DNA from: an uncultured Rothia sp.
GTDB lineage: Bacteria; Actinomycetota; Actinomycetes; Actinomycetales; Micrococcaceae
Assembly (NCBI RefSeq): GCF_937976295.1
Contig: NZ_CALJRY010000010.1
Location: 1-17,852, forward strand
DNA: 17,852 nt
Direction: 5' to 3'
This document shows positions 13,344 to 17,852 of this stretch, one piece after another. The stretch's first letter is position 1. Each line of letters begins with the position of its first letter. The notes under the pieces were generated by a model, which did not search any database, was not told the DNA's origin, and saw nothing but the letters and a program-made list of their open reading frames with translations. Position numbers and translations under genes: made by a program.

Positions 13344-15281
13344 CTACGCTGTAGCCGACCAGGGGGCCTGAGCGCCCTGTGTCTGCGCCCCCTTTGCCTG
13401 GGCAGCTTGGCTCTGCGCGCTCATCTCCGCGGCGATTTTCTGCACCTGCTCGGCGGCGCGGTGAATGTCCTCAGCCTCAGCCTGCGGGTCGGTTTCTTCC
13501 AGCACGGCGGTGAAGGGCTGAGCGTGCTCGGTGAGCAGATCCGCCATGCGTTCGAGCAGGTCGGTGCGGGCGCGGGTCGCCATACGGCGCACCGCATCTT
13601 CACCAAAGATAGACTCGAGCAGCTTGGTGCCGACCACGCCGCTACCGCCGGCAATACCCGCCTCAATACCGGTAATGCCGCCGGTGAGGCTGAACGCGGC
13701 GACCATGAGCATCACGGCGGTGGCGTTCACGCCCAGGGAGAGAAAACGGGCACGTTTGCGCTTGTCGGCGCCTTCTTCACGGATCATTTCGAGGACTGAG
13801 CCCTGCCAGAGGCGAATCTGCTCGGCAACGGCTGCAGAGAAAATGTCCTCGGCGGACTGCATTTTACCCTTCGCATCGCCGTCCACATTCTGTGCGGGTG
13901 CGGCAGATACAGCCTGCGGCGCAACTGCAACAGCCTGCGGCGCATCAAGGCGCGCCAGCAGGGAGCGTCCGGCGCGGCTGGCACGCCAGCGGGTGCGGGT
14001 GTTTTCGGAGGCGCGGGCGGCCGCATCCAGCACGACGGCGTGGATGCCGCTTTCGAGGGCGTCTTCTACCTTCTGGGCGGCGGCGGGCTGACCTCGCAGT
14101 GCGGAGCCGACTCGGTCGCGCAGGCGACCGATGGTGCTGTCGAGGGAGCGGAAGAAGTCGCCGGTTCCCACGAAGTCGTGCCAGCGCGAGAGCACTTCGC
14201 CGCGCAGCAGGGAGCCGTCAGAGAGGGCGCCGTCGATAGTAGTCAGCGCATCCTCGTATTCTTCGGCGGCGATGGCGGCAAGCGAGTGGTGCGCCGCCTG
14301 CTGGCGTGCCTGTTCGTCGGCGAGCACCTGCAGGTTACCGGCGAGGGTTTCGACGGCACCGGCGAGGGTCTGCCGGGCGATGGCGGCGCGGGCGGGTGCG
14401 TCGGCGCCGAGTTCGCGGATCCACAGGGTCAGCGGGGCAAGGCTGACGGGGGCGAGCATGCCGCTTTCGTCGCGCGGCTGTTCGGTGACGGTGTGAATCA
14501 GTACGGCGTGGATTCCGGCCTCGTCGAGCATGCGTCGCAGGTCGTTTTCGATAGCCTCTTCGTCGCCTTCGGGCACGCGATTGAGCACCACGGCAATGGC
14601 GATGGAGCGTGCGGCCGCTTCGTGGAGCAGTTCCCAGGGCACCGCGTCGGCGTAGCGGTTGGCGGTGGTGACGAAGAGCCACAGGTCAGCGGCGGAGAGC
14701 AGTTCCTTGGCGAGGGTGCGGTTTTCCTCAGAGACGGAGTCGATATCGGGCGCGTCAATGAGCGCAATCCCCTGCGGTAGCGCCGAGGTGGTAATAGGAA
14801 TGAGGGCACGCGCAATCTTCGGGTCGAGACCGGGTAGCGCCTGCGATCCGGCGTTCATGCCGGAGGTGCGGGTGCGCGGCAAGGTGGGCAGGAAGCGTTC
14901 GGGTGACAGCGCCGCCTCGTCTTCTGCGCGGTGCAGGAGAACGGGGTGGCGGGTGGTGGGCCGAATCGCGCCGGACTGGGTGAGCGGCTCGCCGAGCAGG
15001 GTGTTGACGAGGGTGGATTTGCCGGCGCCGGTGGAGCCTCCGACCACGATGGTGAGGGGGTTGTCGACGCTGGCGCTGCGCGGCAGGATGTAGTCGTCGA
15101 GTTGGCGTGCCATGGCGGCGAGCAGGGTACGCGCGGTGGCGGTGCCCTGTTCGGCGGTGCCGTCGTGGGCGACGGCGTAGGGGGTGCCGGGGGTTTCGCC
15201 GGCTTCTACATCGAGCGGGAGGGGGATTCGAGTGAGCAGTTCGCGAGCTGCTTTGAGCTGCGCATAGTCGGTGGTAGTCAC
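13344..15281 (-). CDS. Membrane-associated P-loop GTPase (dynamin-like/YfjP type), first of a pair
   Basis: The 645-residue product has G1 GSTGAGKST (82-90), G2-like IRPTTRHP (107-113) and G3 DAPDIDSV (176-183). At the G4 place it has VLNRVPEGDEE (232-242), not NKxD, so guanine recognition may differ. A long helical middle is followed by an Ala/Pro/Val-rich linker (about 446-465), a hydrophobic region around 513-555 that could form one or two membrane passes, and a Gln/Ala-rich tail. The start is GTG (15281-15279), because the upstream ATG is followed at once by TAG. No clear ribosome site is present, but GACAAT lies six bases before the GTG, so a leaderless mRNA is possible. It heads a two-gene unit with the related GTPase downstream, recalling paired bacterial dynamins such as DynA/DynB of Streptomyces. 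That link is inference. Confidence 0.85.
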   Translation of the reverse strand: MTTTDYAQLKAARELLTRIPLPLDVEAGETPGTPYAVAHDGTAEQGTATARTLLAAMARQLDDYILPRSASVDNPLTIVVGGSTGAGKSTLVNTLLGEPLTQSGAIRPTTRHPVLLHRAEDEAALSPERFLPTLPRTRTSGMNAGSQALPGLDPKIARALIPITTSALPQGIALIDAPDIDSVSEENRTLAKELLSAADLWLFVTTANRYADAVPWELLHEAAARSIAIAVVLNRVPEGDEEAIENDLRRMLDEAGIHAVLIHTVTEQPRDESGMLAPVSLAPLTLWIRELGADAPARAAIARQTLAGAVETLAGNLQVLADEQARQQAAHHSLAAIAAEEYEDALTTIDGALSDGSLLRGEVLSRWHDFVGTGDFFRSLDSTIGRLRDRVGSALRGQPAAAQKVEDALESGIHAVVLDAAARASENTRTRWRASRAGRSLLARLDAPQAVAVAPQAVSAAPAQNVDGDAKGKMQSAEDIFSAAVAEQIRLWQGSVLEMIREEGADKRKRARFLSLGVNATAVMLMVAAFSLTGGITGIEAGIAGGSGVVGTKLLESIFGEDAVRRMATRARTDLLERMADLLTEHAQPFTAVLEETDPQAEAEDIHRAAEQVQKIAAEMSAQSQAAQAKGAQTQGAQAPWSATA

Positions 15282-15546
15282 AGCGCTATTGTCCCATAGG
15301 GTGCATCTGCTTTATGCCATGCGTGGGCGTTGTGGTGGGCACGTTGCGACTGCGGGGAGTTTGGCGGCTCGTACTGAGGTGTTTTTGAGGGGTGTTTGAA
15401 CAACTCTGAGGGGTTGTTTTAGTACCTTTGAGTTGTGGTGCAATAACTCCAATATGAGATTGATTCGCTCAAGAGAAGATTGAAAAATCCCTAAGTTTCT
15501 AGGGGAAACAGCAGATTTTAATGCGGTTATCCCAAACACATTGGTA

Positions 15547-15569
15547 CGTTTTATAACCCGCATAAAACG
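15547..15569. promoter_or_regulatory. Operator-like inverted repeat
   Basis: CGTTTTAT (15547-15554), a 7-base centre AACCCGC, then ATAAAACG (15562-15569) give a perfect 8-base dyad in the divergent region between the GTPase pair and the lipoprotein genes. The size and AT-rich symmetrical arms fit a dimeric regulator site, but which gene it serves cannot be told. Confidence 0.45.
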
Positions 15570-15649
15570 GGCAAATATTAAGATTTGATAACTTTTTACG
15601 CTCAGGGGCAGATATGGTCTTTTCGAACCTAAAAGTACGCTTAGAATCA

Positions 15650-15678
15650 TTGAGCACGACACCCAGGCAGGTCATAAC
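15650..15678 (+). promoter_or_regulatory. Weak promoter candidate for the first lipoprotein gene
   Basis: TTGAGC (15650-15655) and CATAAC (15673-15678) have the right 17-base spacing, with four of six matches each. It would give a leader of about 185 bases before the ATG at 15869. Confidence 0.25.
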
Positions 15679-15868
15679 CACACCGATTCCCTCAGGAGGC
15701 TTCTGGCCTGCCCTTTCTATTGCATCCGTACTCACCGCGGTATGCCACACATCGGGAACGCTCACCGAACCTCACGCAACTGCATGCAAAATTTATTGCC
15801 GTTGGGGTTCACTGCATCCGAGCTACCCGTTATTGCCTGCCCGTCTTTACTCTTGCGAAAGGTTGCGT

Positions 15869-16747
15869 ATGTTCGGTTCGCTGTCACGCCGCCATCTTCT
15901 TGCTCTTTCTTCCGGAGCAGCATTGAGTGCACTCGCAAGCGCCTGCAGCCCCGCCGTTTCTCGCCCTCAGCCGATTAGCGGATCTTCTCCCGCTAGCACC
16001 GAACCGGCGCCTCAAAGCACCCAGACCCAATCTGCAACCACCACGCGCAGTATTACGTACGCTGAGCCTCTGCCTGCATCGGCTCTGGATGGTCGCGGAC
16101 CGGCTCTTCTGCCGGATCAGTTCTTTGAGCGTTCCGGAGACTTCTCGAACGGCACCCTGAGTCATCGAGCCGTCAATGTCCCCCGCCCCACCATGCCCCC
16201 GGAAGCTAAAGAGCGCACCGTTGAGGGCCTGCACGCTTTCCTGCAGTACTGGGGTGCGGCACAGAACTATATGCTCCTCACCGGCGACACCGACCCCTTC
16301 ATGAATCTGCCCGGCCAAGAGCACTTCAGCAACATGGCGCAGATGTACCGCGATATTTACCGCTACAACATCGGCTGGCTGGTCTCTAAGAACAACCACC
16401 CCATGTGCATTAACCTGAGCTCCCCGCAGCCGGTGCCCGCCACCGAGCAGGACGTCTACTGCTGGAAGGCAACCCTGAAGGTGGATGAGAACGCGTTCCT
16501 GTTCAACCAGGAAACCCGTCAGCGCGAGCAGCTCACCGGCATCTACGGCAGCAACCAGAAGGCGGACGCTTACGTCTACTTTGGCGAAGAGGGCTGGCAG
16601 ATGCTGGAGGATCCGAAGTCTTCCCCGAGCGCTACCGCCACCCCTGCGGCTAACGCTACACCGTCCACGAATACTCCGAGCGCCCAGCCGACCCCGAATG
16701 AGGGCACCTCGTCTAAGGCGGCTCGTTATATTCGAGGCTCAGCCTAA
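15869..16747 (+). CDS. Tat-type lipoprotein, DUF6318-like
   Basis: The start ATG (15869) was chosen because AAAGG lies six bases upstream and the product then begins with an export signal. Extending the same frame upstream to 15614 only adds non-protein-like sequence. The 292-residue product has SRRHLLA (6-12), a twin-arginine motif, a hydrophobic stretch and the lipobox-like ASAC with Cys26, so it should be lipid-anchored outside the membrane. A Ser/Thr/Pro/Gln-rich linker follows. A compact domain (about 108-250) contains EGLHAFLQYWGAAQNYMLLTGDTDP and two Cys (180, 198) likely to pair. The C-terminus (251-292) is Thr/Pro/Ala-rich. The pattern, with a lipobox, low-complexity linker and a domain with NY..LTGD, matches my memory of the actinobacterial DUF6318 family. 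Function is unknown. A related gene follows 267 bases downstream. Confidence 0.85.
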   Translation: MFGSLSRRHLLALSSGAALSALASACSPAVSRPQPISGSSPASTEPAPQSTQTQSATTTRSITYAEPLPASALDGRGPALLPDQFFERSGDFSNGTLSHRAVNVPRPTMPPEAKERTVEGLHAFLQYWGAAQNYMLLTGDTDPFMNLPGQEHFSNMAQMYRDIYRYNIGWLVSKNNHPMCINLSSPQPVPATEQDVYCWKATLKVDENAFLFNQETRQREQLTGIYGSNQKADAYVYFGEEGWQMLEDPKSSPSATATPAANATPSTNTPSAQPTPNEGTSSKAARYIRGSA

Positions 16748-16757
16748 AACTTCTTTG

Positions 16758-16820
16758 CATCCGTGCCTCAAAGAACCCGTCATATTGGGTGATATGAGGC
16801 ACGGATGAGGGCTTTTATTT
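16758..16820 (+). terminator. Terminator after the first lipoprotein gene
   Basis: CATCCGTGCCTCA (16758-16770) pairs perfectly with TGAGGCACGGATG (16795-16807). A smaller ACCC/GGGT pair lies in the loop, and the T-rich GCTTTTATTT follows at 16811-16820. It lies 11 bases after the stop codon, so the next lipoprotein gene probably has its own promoter. Confidence 0.85.
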
Positions 16821-16847
16821 GTGTGCCACGCGTGAAATCTATAGGCT
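16819..16847 (+). promoter_or_regulatory. Weak promoter candidate for the second lipoprotein gene
   Basis: TTGTGT (16819-16824) and TAGGCT (16842-16847) are spaced 17 bases, directly after the terminator. A second TAGGCT occurs at 16940-16945 without a good -35. The -10 fits only the loose TAnnnT form common in actinobacteria, so the call is tentative. Confidence 0.25.
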
Positions 16848-17014
16848 AGGGCTAGATGAGGTCCGCCCATTGTCGCCTCAATACGCCTCCGCCCGTCCCG
16901 CGGGTGACTGTTTCGCCGCCTCCGATGGGGGTGTGATGTTAGGCTGAGGACTAGGGCGTGAGCTCTTCACCTATCACCGATACTTCCGCATCACAGCACA
17001 TTCAAGGGGATCAT

Positions 17015-17852
17015 ATGATTCACAGCCGCCGCCACTTTATTGCGCTCACGGGCACCGCCGCCCTGGGCGCGATGCTTGCCGCTTGCGGTTCCAAAAAGAC
17101 TGCGGAGGCGACCGCCTCCCCCACTCCTTCCGCTTCGATTGCGGGTGCCTACGATAACCTGTCGGGCGAGTTGAAGTGGACCAAATTTATTCCCGGTAAT
17201 GGCGCTACTCCGATGAGTAGCACCGACCCGGAAACCGGTCAGGTGTACACGATTGAGCCGACCGCTGGTCCGGCAAGCGTGGATTCTAAGGCGAGCTTCG
17301 TGCCCATCCCCGTTGAGGATGAGAGCATGTATGAGAAGAACGCCCGTAGCCTACGCGCCACTTTCGCGTATTTTGCGGCGGCGGTGAACTACGCCCGCAT
17401 GACCGGTGATCCCGGTCCGGCTCTGCAGGTGGTGCATGAGCATAATTCTGTTCAGCGTGCTTCTTTGGAGAAGCTGCGTGCGTTCTATGCGACTGGCACG
17501 AGCTGGCTGGTGGGTGGCGAGTGGACTTTCCGTCTGACCGATAAGCAGCCGACGACCCGCGGTACGAAGTATTCGTGGGCGTGTACTGTTACTCAGGCGC
17601 ACGGTCTGCAGGTTGAGAAGGCGACCAATACGACCAAGCCCCTGGAGGACACTGAGGCCCGGGAGATTACCGCCCTGTACGCTGAGTACGATGAGGAGGC
17701 GAAGCGCTGGTTGGTGATTTCGCCTCAGCAGTACGATCCCGCGTTGACTCCGAAGCCGACGCAGACTCCGCGCGCGCATCCTTCGTCGACCTATACCCCG
17801 ACGGTGACTGATGACAGCACCGTGGCGGCTAATGGCGGCGCGAACACTGGCA
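17015..17852 (+). CDS. Tat-type lipoprotein, DUF6318-like, 3' end beyond window
   Basis: The frame is open from ATG (17015) to the window edge, 279 codons with no stop. AAGGGGA lies just upstream. The N-terminus has SRRHFIA (4-10), a twin-arginine motif, a hydrophobic stretch and the lipobox LAAC with Cys24, so the protein should be lipid-anchored outside. A Thr/Ser/Pro linker is followed by a domain with RATFAYFAAAVNYARMTGD (114-132) that aligns with EGLHAFLQYWGAAQNYMLLTGD in the upstream gene, and by KYSWACTV (185-192), matching VYCWKATL. The two are clearly paralogues. This copy has Trp/Thr where the other has its first domain Cys, which leaves Cys190 apparently unpaired. The tail after 243 is Thr/Pro-rich. 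Family membership in DUF6318 is tentative and the function is unknown. Confidence 0.85.
   Translation, partial: MIHSRRHFIALTGTAALGAMLAACGSKKTAEATASPTPSASIAGAYDNLSGELKWTKFIPGNGATPMSSTDPETGQVYTIEPTAGPASVDSKASFVPIPVEDESMYEKNARSLRATFAYFAAAVNYARMTGDPGPALQVVHEHNSVQRASLEKLRAFYATGTSWLVGGEWTFRLTDKQPTTRGTKYSWACTVTQAHGLQVEKATNTTKPLEDTEAREITALYAEYDEEAKRWLVISPQQYDPALTPKPTQTPRAHPSSTYTPTVTDDSTVAANGGANTG

Larger units (their letters stand above)
15282..15868. other. 587-base divergent intergenic region
   Basis: No gene is supported; overlapping open frames on both strands give implausible proteins without ribosome sites. The part nearest the GTPase gene has three imperfect direct repeats of the form TGAGG followed by GTGTTT or GTTGTTTT (15376, 15387, 15408). 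The last overlaps AACAAC/GTTGTT dyad symmetry (15400-15419). An AT-rich part follows, with a perfect inverted repeat at 15547-15569. A weak plus-strand promoter candidate lies at 15650-15678. Confidence 0.55.

Noticed and set aside
15614..15868. 85-codon N-terminal extension of the first lipoprotein
   Set aside because: It would place the export signal inside the protein; the ATG at 15869 has a good ribosome site and a proper signal.

Overview
The window looks like chromosomal DNA of a moderately GC-rich actinobacterium of the family Micrococcaceae, most likely a Rothia species. This rests on protein character and gene order (ndgR-leuC-leuD and murA-plsC-gpsA-ddl, Tat-type exported proteins, DUF6318-like lipoproteins) and on G/C-ending codons. 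It is an inference, because no database search was possible. I see no tRNA, rRNA, CRISPR array, transposase or phage gene.

Layout, left to right. Positions 1-206 hold the 5' end of a secreted-protein gene on the minus strand, preceded by an AT-rich gene-free stretch. Positions 685-5549 (minus strand) hold a cell-envelope cluster transcribed as murA, plsC, gpsA, ddl. It covers the first committed step of peptidoglycan synthesis, phosphatidic acid synthesis, glycerol-3-phosphate supply and D-Ala-D-Ala synthesis. murA and plsC overlap by one base. gpsA is preceded by a strong hairpin and a repeated Shine-Dalgarno-like sequence. ddl has a candidate promoter of its own and an intrinsic terminator.

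Positions 6269-7717 (plus strand) encode a Tat-exported glycine-rich protein with a very long upstream region containing a C9 tract and tandem repeats. Two long hairpins separate it from the convergent leuD gene. leuC-leuD (minus, 7890-9952) encode isopropylmalate isomerase and are divergent from an IclR-family regulator of the NdgR/LtbR type (10363-11250). The region between them is full of palindromes, and the regulator looks leaderless.

Positions 11377-15281 (minus) carry two adjacent large P-loop GTPases with C-terminal hydrophobic segments, which are candidate dynamin-like or membrane-remodelling proteins. Positions 15869-16747 and 17015-17852 (plus; the second runs off the window) encode two related Tat-type lipoproteins resembling the DUF6318 family.

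The strongest candidates for something undescribed are the glycine-rich Tat protein placed between leuD and murA with its repeat-rich leader, the tandem GTPase pair, the translation-initiation region of gpsA, and the palindrome-rich control region of ndgR/leuCD.
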